Below are positions 15,779 through 25,728 of a DNA stretch of 64,000 nt, in pieces; the stretch's first letter is position 1, and every line of letters begins with the position of its first letter. This DNA is from Paenibacillus sp. JNUCC-31. Lineage in GTDB: Bacteria > Bacillota > Bacilli > Paenibacillales > Paenibacillaceae. The translations under genes and the position numbers were made by a program. The DNA lies in contig NZ_CP062165.1 of NCBI RefSeq assembly GCF_014844075.1, positions 1,922,001 through 1,986,000 on the forward strand. The letters run 5' to 3'. The notes beneath the pieces are model-generated. The model was not told the origin of the DNA. It worked only from the letters and a program-made list of their open reading frames with translations, and ran no database searches.

Positions 15779-18700
15779 TCAATGACCCGCTTCACGCAAG
15801 CTGTGACTGGCTGAATCAAAATACGACCCTTCCAGCAAACCAATCAATGTGTTGGTAACACGTACTTCAATATCGTTATCCCCTGCTCGAAGCCAGGAGG
15901 CTTCTCCCGCCCAGCGATAGGGAGACCAGCAGCGAACGCCCAGACTATGACCATTCACCCGTACCTCTACCACATCCTGTACCCGCCAGTCGTTGAATTC
16001 CAGTTCAAAAGACGCGACCTCTTCAGCAGGCTCATCCAGCCAGAAGTTCCGTTTATAGCTCATCTCCCCTGCAAAGTGGGGATAAAGTGGTTGGGGTTCA
16101 TGCCCAATCCGAATCGCTGTATCCGGTTCAGGAACAAGTGAGACCATACCCTCATGATGGAATTCCACACCAAACCGCCCTTGAAGATACAGCGCATCAA
16201 CGATACCTTCTTCATCCCTCGTGACCTGTACGGTAACGGTCATTTCATTCAGACCACTGTGTAATAGCTCCGTTATATTACAGCCAATATTATGATGATC
16301 AGTAATTTCAATCGTCTCGAATTGATCCTGTCCAATTCGTTGTCCGTTGATTTCCATGGTCCAGTTACCCGAAATCGCCGCCCTGTCCATGAATAACAGA
16401 CATTCGGCCAATGCCGTCCTCAGCTCAAATGTAATCGTATATTTGCACTGGATTGGATAGGCAACGGATGCTTTCTTCGGTGTGCCAAATACCTGATCAA
16501 ACTGGAGCGGCAGATGATGGTTCTCCGACAATTCAGCCGCCTGGTCAATAAATGGTTTGACTGCCACATGATCACGCTCAAAAATTACACCGTTGTCATT
16601 GGAAGCCACGAGGTGGAATTTCCCCATTCGAAGTGTGTTCGGTTGAATGCTTTCCAGCCGCCATGGTCCCTCCGAAGGAAGCTTTATAGTGTAAGAATCG
16701 TTCTCGGTAACGAGGCGACTCGTGCAAGACTTCATTCCATTTTTGGTCAGAGCCGAAGGAATAACCTCTGTTTCCTCTTGGGCATGTTGTAAAGTAAGCC
16801 TCACAGCATGTGCTTCATAGGGAGCAAGCTTTAGCGATATGCACCACTCACCACCACTGCTGGTAAACGGCAATGGTTCACGCTGTCCTGTTTCCAGATT
16901 AAGCCGTTCCGCGAGCAGACGAGTACCTTCCGAAAGTTCTTCACCCGGCCATAACCGCTTGGCTACCACTTTCAATTGCCCTTCAAGCCGCTGTCCTTCC
17001 TGGTTGGACAAAAAAACCATAAACTCTCTGTCCGATAATTGACGGGTTTGCATAAGCAGCGACGCACTTTCTTCCTCCATAATCCAACAGATCGGTTCGG
17101 GCAGCACCTGATCCAGCAGCAGGGAGATCAGTTCCAGGGAGAAATCATCTCCGCGACCTGTTCCCGCGGGTAGAAAATAAGCATTGCCCTGCCCCTGTTG
17201 CCACATCAATTCACTGCCGTTATGGCATGGTTCTCCACTATTCCCCCAGTACTCCTCGTGTGGCTGATTGCCTGCACCAAACAACTGGGCGGCCTCATCT
17301 CCTACAGGGCTTCCCGGCTGAATAGCTATATATGGCGGCATGCCTACGGATATGACCGTTCCTCCCTGTTCCAGGAACTGCTTCACCTGCCGCCAGGCCG
17401 CTGCCTCCAGGTTCAGCATCGGTGGAAGAATCAGCACCTCATAGCGTGCAACGCCAATCTGCATCATGCCCTCGGCCAACGTAGCTTCGGCTAACAGCTC
17501 GGGGTCCAGATGATCATAGTCACGTCTATTTTCGAGCAGGTGCGAGGTGATCCGCATCCAATCCTTCGTGAGACGATCCAGCTTCGCCCGTTCTGCTTCG
17601 TCCTCCCCGCCGTATTCAAATCCGTGTAGCGGATTACCCATCAGGCTCCAGAACGTGGTCGTTGGATCAAGTACAGCAATACGGATATCCGCTGTTCCGG
17701 TGCTCATCAGATAGCTTAAACGTCCCGTATAATCCCCGAGCTGCCGGAAGTGACGCCAATAGGGGTTTTGTATGAACTGGGATGGGGGGGCATCATGCTT
17801 GGCAAGTCCGCCAATCGTATAGAAAAAGGCGTGGAAGTTAAAAAAGTTGGTGCCCATGGCTGCCATCCGATCAATCATCCACTTGGCATCCTGCAGCGTC
17901 ATCGACCAGCCTACACTGTGAAAACACTCCATCAGATTACGGTTACGTCCCAGCTGTCGGGCAAGCGAGCTGACCATCTTCGGATTGTCGCGCATTTTCT
18001 TGCCATACCGTTCCAGAATCCAAGATAAGGGGCGTCCGATTTTCTCATGCGCCGAATCTCCCCCTGGCATGTGGCTGAACAACTGCGTGGTCATCCGTAC
18101 CCCTGGCACTTCTGCCGCATACTGAATCCCTGCCTCTTCGCACCAGTCATGGACCTGCTTGTGATACGACTCCCTGAGCAGAAGATGCAGCGATTGGTAA
18201 TAGTCATACCGAATACACTCCGCATCTGGAACATCGCCATGTAACAGAGCAGGCAGCGACTCGATCAGGCTGTAACCGTTGCGTTCACTGAAATATTGGG
18301 GAAGCTGTGGAGACCACGGAATACGCCCAAGCGGCGCGATTTCATCGGAGAATATGCCTTTGATTACGCTTTCAAATTGTTCTCCAACTGCCTCCTTATA
18401 CCGGTCATGGGTCAGTTCAATAAAACGGCTCATCGCTTCCTTGTGACACGGGTCAACAAAGTTGCCGTAATATTTGAAATCATCGATCTCTTCTTCCTGA
18501 AATATAATCACATCCCAGTCCCCAGCGGGAGCTTTCCATAACAGGCGAAAAGCCGTACGGTATGTAAAAAACCGCTTGCGATTATACGACGTGAGTCCTG
18601 TCTCCTGATATACCTGATCTGTCTGAATATTGCCGATGTTGCTGCGCAAATCGATGGATTCATGCCACAAGCGTCTGCCTTGCGCATTCCTTGGGATCGC

Positions 18701-19108
18701 CTTTGCAACTAATACTCGCCCCCATGGCAACTCATGATCCACAGCTTCTCCGCTATGAACACGAATCTGATGATGTACAAGCTGGCGCTGTTTTGCTTCA
18801 GGAAAATCAAGTGTCACTTCTCCACCGGCCATCCCGCTTGGATAGGGATATTCATCATATAACCAGACCTGCATGCCACTAGCAGCCGCTGCTTCCACTG
18901 CAATCCGTACCTTGTCAAACCATGCTTCGGAAAGATAGGGAATTTCCAGTCCCTGACGTGGACAGATGAAAAAACCACCTACGCCCTGAGCAGACATTTC
19001 GGCTATTTGCCGTTTGATCTGCCCTTCTTCCATATCCCCATTCCAAAACCAAAAGGGATGAACCCGGTACTGAGCCTCAGGATTTTGAAATGCATCCCCG
19101 TTCCACAT
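15779..19108 (-). CDS. large GH106-like glycosidase (putative alpha-L-rhamnosidase)
   Basis: 1109 residues from the ATG at 19108, preceded by GGGAGGAAGCGAC. The N-terminal region has PFWFWNGDMEEGQIKRQI, GVGGFFICPRQGLEIPYLS and VWLYDEYPYPSGMAGG (near residue 85), then a TIM-barrel with ...GIFSDEIAPLG and YYQSLHLLLRESY. The C-terminal ~300 residues look like galactose-binding-like beta sandwiches. This layout fits the GH106-related family that acts on rhamnose-containing pectin side chains. No signal peptide, so it probably works on imported oligosaccharides. GH2-type enzymes share the C-terminal modules, so substrate is not certain. Confidence 0.82.
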   Translation of the reverse strand: MWNGDAFQNPEAQYRVHPFWFWNGDMEEGQIKRQIAEMSAQGVGGFFICPRQGLEIPYLSEAWFDKVRIAVEAAAASGMQVWLYDEYPYPSGMAGGEVTLDFPEAKQRQLVHHQIRVHSGEAVDHELPWGRVLVAKAIPRNAQGRRLWHESIDLRSNIGNIQTDQVYQETGLTSYNRKRFFTYRTAFRLLWKAPAGDWDVIIFQEEEIDDFKYYGNFVDPCHKEAMSRFIELTHDRYKEAVGEQFESVIKGIFSDEIAPLGRIPWSPQLPQYFSERNGYSLIESLPALLHGDVPDAECIRYDYYQSLHLLLRESYHKQVHDWCEEAGIQYAAEVPGVRMTTQLFSHMPGGDSAHEKIGRPLSWILERYGKKMRDNPKMVSSLARQLGRNRNLMECFHSVGWSMTLQDAKWMIDRMAAMGTNFFNFHAFFYTIGGLAKHDAPPSQFIQNPYWRHFRQLGDYTGRLSYLMSTGTADIRIAVLDPTTTFWSLMGNPLHGFEYGGEDEAERAKLDRLTKDWMRITSHLLENRRDYDHLDPELLAEATLAEGMMQIGVARYEVLILPPMLNLEAAAWRQVKQFLEQGGTVISVGMPPYIAIQPGSPVGDEAAQLFGAGNQPHEEYWGNSGEPCHNGSELMWQQGQGNAYFLPAGTGRGDDFSLELISLLLDQVLPEPICWIMEEESASLLMQTRQLSDREFMVFLSNQEGQRLEGQLKVVAKRLWPGEELSEGTRLLAERLNLETGQREPLPFTSSGGEWCISLKLAPYEAHAVRLTLQHAQEETEVIPSALTKNGMKSCTSRLVTENDSYTIKLPSEGPWRLESIQPNTLRMGKFHLVASNDNGVIFERDHVAVKPFIDQAAELSENHHLPLQFDQVFGTPKKASVAYPIQCKYTITFELRTALAECLLFMDRAAISGNWTMEINGQRIGQDQFETIEITDHHNIGCNITELLHSGLNEMTVTVQVTRDEEGIVDALYLQGRFGVEFHHEGMVSLVPEPDTAIRIGHEPQPLYPHFAGEMSYKRNFWLDEPAEEVASFELEFNDWRVQDVVEVRVNGHSLGVRCWSPYRWAGEASWLRAGDNDIEVRVTNTLIGLLEGSYFDSASHSLREAGH

Positions 19109-19284
19109 GTCGCTTCCTCCCTGTGTGTTCAAGAGTGGTCGTCCTTCTACCGATAACGTTCATTTAAGTTCAAATAGGTTTGTTTTGCAATGATTATACA
19201 TCAAAATCCAAAGACTGGAAGCCAAAATCCTCAAAAAAAATTAACGAAGTAGTTTTGTAATTGAAGCCAACTATGAATAACGGA

Positions 19285-19331
19285 AATGCCCGGCTGCCGC
19301 ACTTACACTGCGAGAAAGGCTGCCGGGCACC
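19285..19331 (-). terminator. attenuator/terminator after the binding-protein gene
   Basis: GCCCGGC (19288-19294) pairs with GCCGGGC (19322-19328), extended by an inner GCC/GGC pair. It lies just past the stop of the solute-binding protein and 177 bases before the next gene of the locus. It could limit read-through, keeping the binding protein more abundant than the glycosidases. Confidence 0.6.
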
Positions 19332-19343
19332 TGGAATATCAAT

Positions 19344-20849
19344 CTACTTCAGTGCAGCGTATAGCTCATTTACTTCTTTGACGTAGTCATCCCCGCCACT
19401 GCTCTTCCACAGCGCAACGGCATCCTGGAATCCTTTCTCGTCAATCTGTCCCACGATGAATTTGATCCGGGCATCGTTAATAATGTTGTCCAGCTGGGGG
19501 CCTTTCTGTGCATACACGTCGGAAATCAGCGGCTCACCCGGATTGGGAACAACGATCTCCTCGTTGGCCTTCTGAACCTCGGCTACCTTTTCACGAACCG
19601 GTGTCGGCTCAACGCGGAAGGCGCGATCTTCCGGAAGAAACATCAACATTTGGTTCAAGCCCTGCAGATCGCGCAGTGCAAGCTTGTCGGTGGTCGGAAC
19701 AACATATTCCCCTTTTTTCTCGTATTGCTTGCCTTCCAGGCCATTGGACAGCAGTGCCTGGAGTTCCGGTTCGTTCAATTGATCCAGGAATGCCAATACC
19801 TTTTTCAGGTCTTCTTCCGTTTTCACGCCACTTTTGGAGATGGCTATCATACCGGAGTAGCCTGAGGTTGGCATGTCACGCAGCCCTTTAGGCCCTTCCA
19901 TCGCCTGAAGCACATCCACCCGGCCTGTTGCTGATGGGTCTTTCTCCAATATTTTCTGATCCATCCGCTGTGCGTTATCCGCTACATCGATCATGACACC
20001 CGCTTGCCCGTTTACAAACGGATCAGGCAGTTTGGTCGCATCCATTACGGCAAAGTCCTTGTTTACGAGACCTTCACTATAGATTTGGCGGAAAAATTTC
20101 AGTGCTTCCATATACTCCGGTGTTTCGTGTGCCGAAATCAAATTACCGTTACCATCATCCCCCCACTTGTTGGGTGCACCGAACCAAATCTGCATGTTAT
20201 CCCAAGGACCTGTGAATTTGCTGGCAACCAGACCGTAGGTGTCGTCCTTGCCATTGCCATCCGGATCATCCTTCGTGAACGCTTTCAATACATTGTAAAA
20301 CTCATCAATCGTCTTTGGCTCTTCCAGGCCCAGCTTCTCCAGCCAATCCTTGCGGATCGTGACGCCGTTACGTCCCAGTGGACGTCCCCGGTAGATGCCG
20401 TAGGTTTTGCCATCGATGGAAGCATTGTTGGTGATAATTTCATTCATCTGGCTTAAATTTGGATAGTCTTTCAGATAAGGTCCAAGCTCCCAGAAAGCTC
20501 CGGTTCGAGCTGCATTTATGAAACTTGGGGATTTGCCAAGCACAACCATAACATCGGGCAGCTTGCCCGAAGCCAGCGTGATATTGAATTTGTCCTCATA
20601 GGAGCTGCTCGGTACCCATTGCAGATTCACATCCACCTTGGTCAGTTCCTCAAGCTTCTGAATGACAGGGCTGTTATCGGGCGGATTCTCCGCTTCAAAG
20701 TTCGGAAGCATAATCGTAATCTGATCGGTACCTCCCGCAGCTGCTCCTGAACCTTCTTTATCCGTGGAGCAAGCTCCCAGAACCGTACTCAGTACCAATG
20801 ATGCGGAAAGCAGCAATGCGCCTTTTTTGAATCCCGTCTTTTGTCCCAT
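19344..20849 (-). CDS. carbohydrate ABC transporter substrate-binding lipoprotein (LplA-like)
   Basis: 501 residues. Type II signal peptide with lipobox VLGAC at residue ~27, followed by a Gly/Ser-rich tether. The body matches family 1 solute-binding proteins of the LplA type (ITIMLPNFEAENPPDNSPV, GKLPDVMVV, GKTYGIYRGRPLGRNGVTIR). It would be anchored outside the membrane and deliver oligosaccharide to the two permeases encoded just upstream. No ATPase gene is present, as usual for this class, which shares an MsmX-type ATPase. The start is preceded by GGGGGAG. Confidence 0.92.
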   Translation of the reverse strand: MGQKTGFKKGALLLSASLVLSTVLGACSTDKEGSGAAAGGTDQITIMLPNFEAENPPDNSPVIQKLEELTKVDVNLQWVPSSSYEDKFNITLASGKLPDVMVVLGKSPSFINAARTGAFWELGPYLKDYPNLSQMNEIITNNASIDGKTYGIYRGRPLGRNGVTIRKDWLEKLGLEEPKTIDEFYNVLKAFTKDDPDGNGKDDTYGLVASKFTGPWDNMQIWFGAPNKWGDDGNGNLISAHETPEYMEALKFFRQIYSEGLVNKDFAVMDATKLPDPFVNGQAGVMIDVADNAQRMDQKILEKDPSATGRVDVLQAMEGPKGLRDMPTSGYSGMIAISKSGVKTEEDLKKVLAFLDQLNEPELQALLSNGLEGKQYEKKGEYVVPTTDKLALRDLQGLNQMLMFLPEDRAFRVEPTPVREKVAEVQKANEEIVVPNPGEPLISDVYAQKGPQLDNIINDARIKFIVGQIDEKGFQDAVALWKSSGGDDYVKEVNELYAALK

Positions 20850-20867
20850 ACGTTCTCCCCCTTGGCT

Positions 20868-21755
20868 TTAGCCTTTGATTGAACCTAACATGACACCTTT
20901 GGCAAAATGCTTCTGCAAAAACGGATAAACCAGCAAAATCGGTATGGTGCCGACCACGATGACCGCCATTTTAATGGACTGCTCTGGTGGCTGTACGAAA
21001 TTAGGGTCCATGTTCGCCATATCTCCGACACTGGCCTGCGAGAGCAGAACGATCTGTCTCAGCATGACTTGCAGCGGCCATTTGTCACTGTCTGAAATGT
21101 ACAGGAGTGCGGAGAAAAAGTTATTCCAGTGCCCTACGGCGTAAAATAACGCAAATGTGGCAATCACCGGTTTCGATAATGGCAGAACGATCCGCCACAG
21201 CACCCCAAGATCCGAACAGCCGTCGATACGGGCCGCTTCCTCCAGCCCGGGCGGCATTTGCTGAAAAAAGTTTTTGACAACAATTAAGTTAAAAGCGCTG
21301 ATCGCGCCAGGAAGCATGAGGGCCCAATAGGAATCCAAAAGTCCAAGTCCACGAATGACGAGATAGGTTGGAATCATCCCGCCACCGAACAGCATGGAGA
21401 AAATCACCATGTTCATCATGACATTACGCCCCCAAAAATCACTTCGGGACAGCGGGTAAGCCATCGTCAGCGTGAAAAAGAGATTGACCAATGTACCCGC
21501 AACCGTAACAAATATCGAAACGCCTATACTGCGGAAGATGGTGGACGAGGAAAAAATATACTCATATGCGCTGAACGAAAACACCTTCGGAATGAGGAAA
21601 AAATGGCGTTCGGTGATCTCGGCTTCCGTTGCGAAAGAATTTCCTATAATATACAGGAAAGGAAGGACGGTTAATATGCCCAGAATCCCCAGCATGACGT
21701 AATTGAAAATATCGAATACTCTGCCGGCAGGGCTGTTGTATAAACGGCTGTTCAT
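20868..21755 (-). CDS. carbohydrate ABC transporter permease (LplC/YtcP-like)
   Basis: 295 residues with six predicted membrane segments. The binding-protein-dependent permease EAA loop reads EEAARIDGCSDLGVLWRIVLPLSKP. The C-terminus ends in the typical KHFAKGVMLGSIKG. It partners the permease at 21802-22788 to form the channel. It lies 18 bases upstream of the binding protein gene. Confidence 0.93.
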   Translation of the reverse strand: MNSRLYNSPAGRVFDIFNYVMLGILGILTVLPFLYIIGNSFATEAEITERHFFLIPKVFSFSAYEYIFSSSTIFRSIGVSIFVTVAGTLVNLFFTLTMAYPLSRSDFWGRNVMMNMVIFSMLFGGGMIPTYLVIRGLGLLDSYWALMLPGAISAFNLIVVKNFFQQMPPGLEEAARIDGCSDLGVLWRIVLPLSKPVIATFALFYAVGHWNNFFSALLYISDSDKWPLQVMLRQIVLLSQASVGDMANMDPNFVQPPEQSIKMAVIVVGTIPILLVYPFLQKHFAKGVMLGSIKG

Positions 21756-21801
21756 GGGCGATTTCCTCCTTATGGATAGATGTCATGGATGGCAACACAC
21801 C

Positions 21802-22788
21802 TTAATAGATTCCGGGATGACCGAATTTCTTGGCCAGTTTGTTACTGCCGAGCACCAGTATGATCCCGACCACAGACTTGAATAACCCGACAGCCGTACT
21901 GTAACTGAATGCACCTTGCGTAATCCCGACGGTGTATACATACGTATCAAATACGTCTGCCACATCACGATTCAGCGAGTTGGTCATCAGATAGATCTGT
22001 TCGAAGCCGGTATCCAGGAAGTTCCCCAGTCTGAGAATGAGCAAGATGACTATGGTTGTGCGAATGGCTGGAAGCGTGATATGCCACATGCGCCGCAATC
22101 GTCCTGCACCATCCACAATTGAAGCTTCATACTGCTCTGTATCCACACCTGCCAGCGCCGCTAGGAAGATAATCGTTCCCCAGCCCATCTCTTTCCACAT
22201 CATCTGAACAATAATGAGCGGACGGAATGATCCCGGACTCGCCAACACATCGATCGGTTTACCTGTGATCCAGGAGATCAGGTCGTACAGTACCCCGCCT
22301 TGCGGAGTCAGGAATACGTAGGTGATACTTGCGATAATGACCATGGATACAAAGTGAGGTACATAAACGAGCGTCTGAATCGTTCTTTTGAAGAAAGCGA
22401 CCCGGATTTCATTTAACAATAATGCGATAATAATCGGTGCCGGGAAAAAGAATATAAGATCATATAAGGCAAGGACGAGTGTATTCCTCAGCAATCGGAA
22501 GAAATCCGGATTGGAGAAGAAGTTCGTAAAGTTCTCCATGCCCACCCATTGACTGTTGCGGATGCCCAGAAAAGGCTGATAGTCCTGGAAGGCAATAACG
22601 ATCCCCCACATGGGCAAGTATTTAAAAATGACAAAGTACAAAAATCCGGGAAGTACAAGCACGTACAGCCATTTATTACGTTTGATCTGCCTCTTCCAGT
22701 TGGACTCCCGCTTTATCGGCAATGCGGCCATTTCCACCTGAGCTGCTGTAGCGCCATTTCCATTCCAGTCCGTCTTCCCGTTCATCAT
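21802..22788 (-). CDS. carbohydrate ABC transporter permease (LplB-like)
   Basis: 328 residues. A cytoplasmic N-terminal ~35 residues is followed by six predicted membrane segments, and the EAA-type loop (EQYEASIVDGAGRLRRMWHITLP) contacts the ATPase. GRMRRMWHITLPAIR-type sequence and the WGIVIAFQDYQPFLG segment are characteristic of the LplB/YtcP family. It is the first gene of the operon and lies behind a cre site at 22807. Confidence 0.93.
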   Translation of the reverse strand: MMNGKTDWNGNGATAAQVEMAALPIKRESNWKRQIKRNKWLYVLVLPGFLYFVIFKYLPMWGIVIAFQDYQPFLGIRNSQWVGMENFTNFFSNPDFFRLLRNTLVLALYDLIFFFPAPIIIALLLNEIRVAFFKRTIQTLVYVPHFVSMVIIASITYVFLTPQGGVLYDLISWITGKPIDVLASPGSFRPLIIVQMMWKEMGWGTIIFLAALAGVDTEQYEASIVDGAGRLRRMWHITLPAIRTTIVILLILRLGNFLDTGFEQIYLMTNSLNRDVADVFDTYVYTVGITQGAFSYSTAVGLFKSVVGIILVLGSNKLAKKFGHPGIY

Positions 22789-22806
22789 ATCTCCCCTCCC
22801 TATTTA

Positions 22807-22820
22807 TGTAAGCGTTATCA
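22807..22820. promoter_or_regulatory. cre (CcpA-binding) site
   Basis: TGTAAGCGTTATCA matches the cre consensus TGWAANCGNTNWCA at every fixed position. It is 19 bases upstream of the first permease gene. A site downstream of or overlapping the promoter would repress the uptake and glycosidase genes in the presence of preferred sugars. Confidence 0.8.
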
Positions 22821-23020
22821 ATCAACTTGTTATTCAGACTATACAGCTGCCCTGTTTCCGGCAACCTTCATTTTTTGCATGGTTACGCAAAGTGGCCCGA
22901 AAGCCCGCTATAACGCCATTTGCACTTCGACCTGGACCTATTTTGGCAGCAGAGATTGCACATTTTTGCAACATTATCCTTCTTTGCTTGCAAGGTGTTT
23001 CTGAGGTAAGAAACATGAAT

Positions 23021-23050
23021 AACCGGAGTCCCATGAAGCGGGATTCCGGT
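23021..23050 (-). terminator. terminator after the AraC-type regulator
   Basis: ACCGGAGTCCC (23022-23032) pairs with GGGATTCCGGT (23040-23050) with one mismatch. It is located between the regulator's stop at 23076 and the transporter operon. Confidence 0.75.
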
Positions 23051-23075
23051 CAGCGTTGAAGTCTTATGCACAGGT

Positions 23076-25481
23076 TTATTTACCCAGCCATTGATCCCGA
23101 TACTGGCTCGGCGTTAAGCCTTCCTGTTTCTTGAAAATCCGATTAAAGTAACTGTGCTGGTATCCAACAGCGCCTGCAATATCATTGATTTTCATCGTGG
23201 TCTCACGCAGCAATTGCTTCGCCGCATCCATTCGTACCCGTGTTAAATAATCAATGAAATTCATACCGGATACCTGCTTGAATGCTTTGCTTAATGCATA
23301 AGGGGTCATCTGCTCCGCATCTGCACAGCTTTCCAGGGAAAGCTCATTTCGATAATGCTCATCGATAAACAACATCGTGCGTTCCACCACCTGCTTCAGC
23401 GGCTCCTGGGATCGCATCTCGATCTCCTGTATATAAGGAAGCAATACTTCTCCGATCATCCATTTCATCATTTGGGCAGGTTCGCGAATGGTGGACAAGC
23501 GCTCATACATGTTGCAGCCTCCAAACAGTTTGTAGGGTGTTACTCCTGTCTGCAGCATCATATGCTGAATACTTCCCAGCAATTGGAGCATCATCTGCTG
23601 CACCTGAAATTCGGTGCTGCCTGCTCGGGTGACCTCGGTCATAAATTGTTCGAGAACGCGCTCAGCCTCCTCCTTCTTCCCAAGCCTGATCGCCTGAAGG
23701 ATCTCACGTTCCAGCCCCAGTGGATACGAGGCTTCTTCCGTTCTGCGGAAACATTGCTCATCCTCCAGATCGAGAATCTGGCTTCCAACTTCCACGCTGC
23801 GATAAGCAACCGCCTGCTCCATCTCCACGAATAATCCCGGCAATTCCTGCGGGGAAGCAGCCGAACGGCTTACCAACACCGTCACGTTCATTTTCAGGGT
23901 CTGACCAATGACCTCCACCAGTTCCTGTCCCCATAACAACGCTTGTGACTTTGCAGGCTCGTCCTCGGGAGCAATTACCAACATGGCCGAAGACAGGTCG
24001 TGAAAGTTCATCACGCTAATTTGGCTGAAATAATCTTTGGCAACTTCTTCAATAATATTAACTGCCGCAAAGGTAACCAGCCCCGTATCCTGACTCCCAA
24101 ATCGACCCTGCAGCTGGGCATATCCCGTAAAATACATCTGAAGCAGCAAAAACTGCTGGCCTTCCACCTCAAAGCCAAGATTCCTCATCCGCTGCTGAAG
24201 ATCCTGCTCGTTATAGGCATATAGATGCCCCTGCACCAGTTGTAATACAAAACTGTCCCGCAAGTGGGGCAGCTGCTCCTGCAATTGACGGTGTGCGGTT
24301 AAACTTTGAGAAGTCAACTCATTCCACTGCTGCTCCAGCAGCTGGAATTCATCCAGCCTGGTGTCTGTTGATGCTTCATTCCTGCTCGGCGTCAATAAAT
24401 GGAGCATCCTGGCTACGGGAGAGTATATCCTCCGTGAAGCAAACCAGGATAACACCAGCCCCAAAAGAAGACTGCCAGCGCTCGCAATGACGATGATTTT
24501 GGATACGAGCTTCACCGGCGATGTCACGGATGTCAGCGGAGCTGCGGAGACATACGTCCAGTCTGAATCGATCCGACTCAGTGATCCATAGGACACGGAA
24601 TAGGTCTCATCCTCATATTTGAACAGGAATGAATGGCTGTCTGGATGCAGGGCAACTTCTTCTTTAAGCTGCTGCTCAAATGCAAGGTCTGCCCTTCCCG
24701 CTATCGGATTTCCAGTAACCAGTGTATTGCCCTCCGGGTCCATGAGAAATGTTGAACCTTCGTCATAGGGAGTAAGCGTTTTCAACAAACTGGCGACCTT
24801 CTCATTATCCAGCGTGATGATTAGTGCGCCGAATGGATTGATGCTCTCACCCGGAATCTTATGTACAAGAACCAATGCATTCCCCGGATCGGTATGAAGT
24901 AAGCTATTCTGTTCCGTGAGTGACTTGTCGCTGCTCTGGCTCGCAACCCAATCTGTCCAATACACATGGTTGCCCATCGTCAGATAGCGATCATAGGCTT
25001 GGTTTTTCGCATCATCCTTCAACTCGGTATAATCCCGGTTAAACAAAATTGGTTTCGGTTCCTGCAAATATAGCTGTGCGGATTTGATCAGCGGGTGAGA
25101 CCCTTGCAGTACATAAAGTGTGGTGACGATCTCCTGTGTTTCGTTGAAATAATACACAAAATCCAGTGTTCGCAGTGCATTGCCAAATCGGGGTTCAAAA
25201 GCCCAATGGGACAAGGTCATCTCCAGATAAGCAAGCTGGTCGTCCACATTGCGTGCCCGGTTCTCAATCTGCTTTTGATGCATCTGATTAAATTCATTTT
25301 CCATCCGGCCCACGACCAACTGGTACATCACGATGCCTGTAATCAGTCCGGGGATGCTGGCAATAAGCAAAATAAGCATCAGACTGTTTCGATAAAAACG
25401 CCCCTTATGTCTTCCTGTATTTAGCCCGGGCCAGCGCATGAGCCTGCCCAACGTCCTTACGTTCCTACTTGGTTCCATCAA
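23076..25481 (-). CDS. membrane-sensor AraC-family regulator (YesN/YtdP-like)
   Basis: 801 residues. A transmembrane segment at about residues 33-55 and another near 330-352 (KIIVIASAGSLLLGLVLSWF) bracket a ~270-residue extracellular sensor of the Cache type. After a cytoplasmic linker region (~380-680), the C-terminus is a two-helix-turn-helix AraC domain (RNELSLESCADAEQMTPYALSKAF, then INDIAGAVGYQHSYFNRIFKK). Such proteins sense extracellular sugar and activate an adjacent uptake operon. Here the target should be the permease, binding-protein and glycosidase genes downstream. Confidence 0.92.
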   Translation of the reverse strand: MMEPSRNVRTLGRLMRWPGLNTGRHKGRFYRNSLMLILLIASIPGLITGIVMYQLVVGRMENEFNQMHQKQIENRARNVDDQLAYLEMTLSHWAFEPRFGNALRTLDFVYYFNETQEIVTTLYVLQGSHPLIKSAQLYLQEPKPILFNRDYTELKDDAKNQAYDRYLTMGNHVYWTDWVASQSSDKSLTEQNSLLHTDPGNALVLVHKIPGESINPFGALIITLDNEKVASLLKTLTPYDEGSTFLMDPEGNTLVTGNPIAGRADLAFEQQLKEEVALHPDSHSFLFKYEDETYSVSYGSLSRIDSDWTYVSAAPLTSVTSPVKLVSKIIVIASAGSLLLGLVLSWFASRRIYSPVARMLHLLTPSRNEASTDTRLDEFQLLEQQWNELTSQSLTAHRQLQEQLPHLRDSFVLQLVQGHLYAYNEQDLQQRMRNLGFEVEGQQFLLLQMYFTGYAQLQGRFGSQDTGLVTFAAVNIIEEVAKDYFSQISVMNFHDLSSAMLVIAPEDEPAKSQALLWGQELVEVIGQTLKMNVTVLVSRSAASPQELPGLFVEMEQAVAYRSVEVGSQILDLEDEQCFRRTEEASYPLGLEREILQAIRLGKKEEAERVLEQFMTEVTRAGSTEFQVQQMMLQLLGSIQHMMLQTGVTPYKLFGGCNMYERLSTIREPAQMMKWMIGEVLLPYIQEIEMRSQEPLKQVVERTMLFIDEHYRNELSLESCADAEQMTPYALSKAFKQVSGMNFIDYLTRVRMDAAKQLLRETTMKINDIAGAVGYQHSYFNRIFKKQEGLTPSQYRDQWLGK

Positions 25482-25728
25482 CGCTCACCTGCCTGCTTGC
25501 GTATGGTCTGACTGTCATGGGAACTGCTTCAACTCCCCCTGCTGAATGGTTTACATTGCAGTGCAAAATACATATGAGAATATATGGATGAAATCCGTTT
25601 CTTGTATTATACGCATAATTTCCGGGAGAATAAAACGGTACGTAGCCGATCATTTTTTAACCAATGTTTTATTAACATGTCAAAATGGATTACAATAGGG
25701 TATAGCAGAACATGAAGGAGGCCTTTTA

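Noticed and set aside
19145..19170. Second cre-like site before the GH106-like gene
   Set aside because: TGAACGTTATCG lacks one base and two fixed positions of the consensus; only the 22807 site is a full match.
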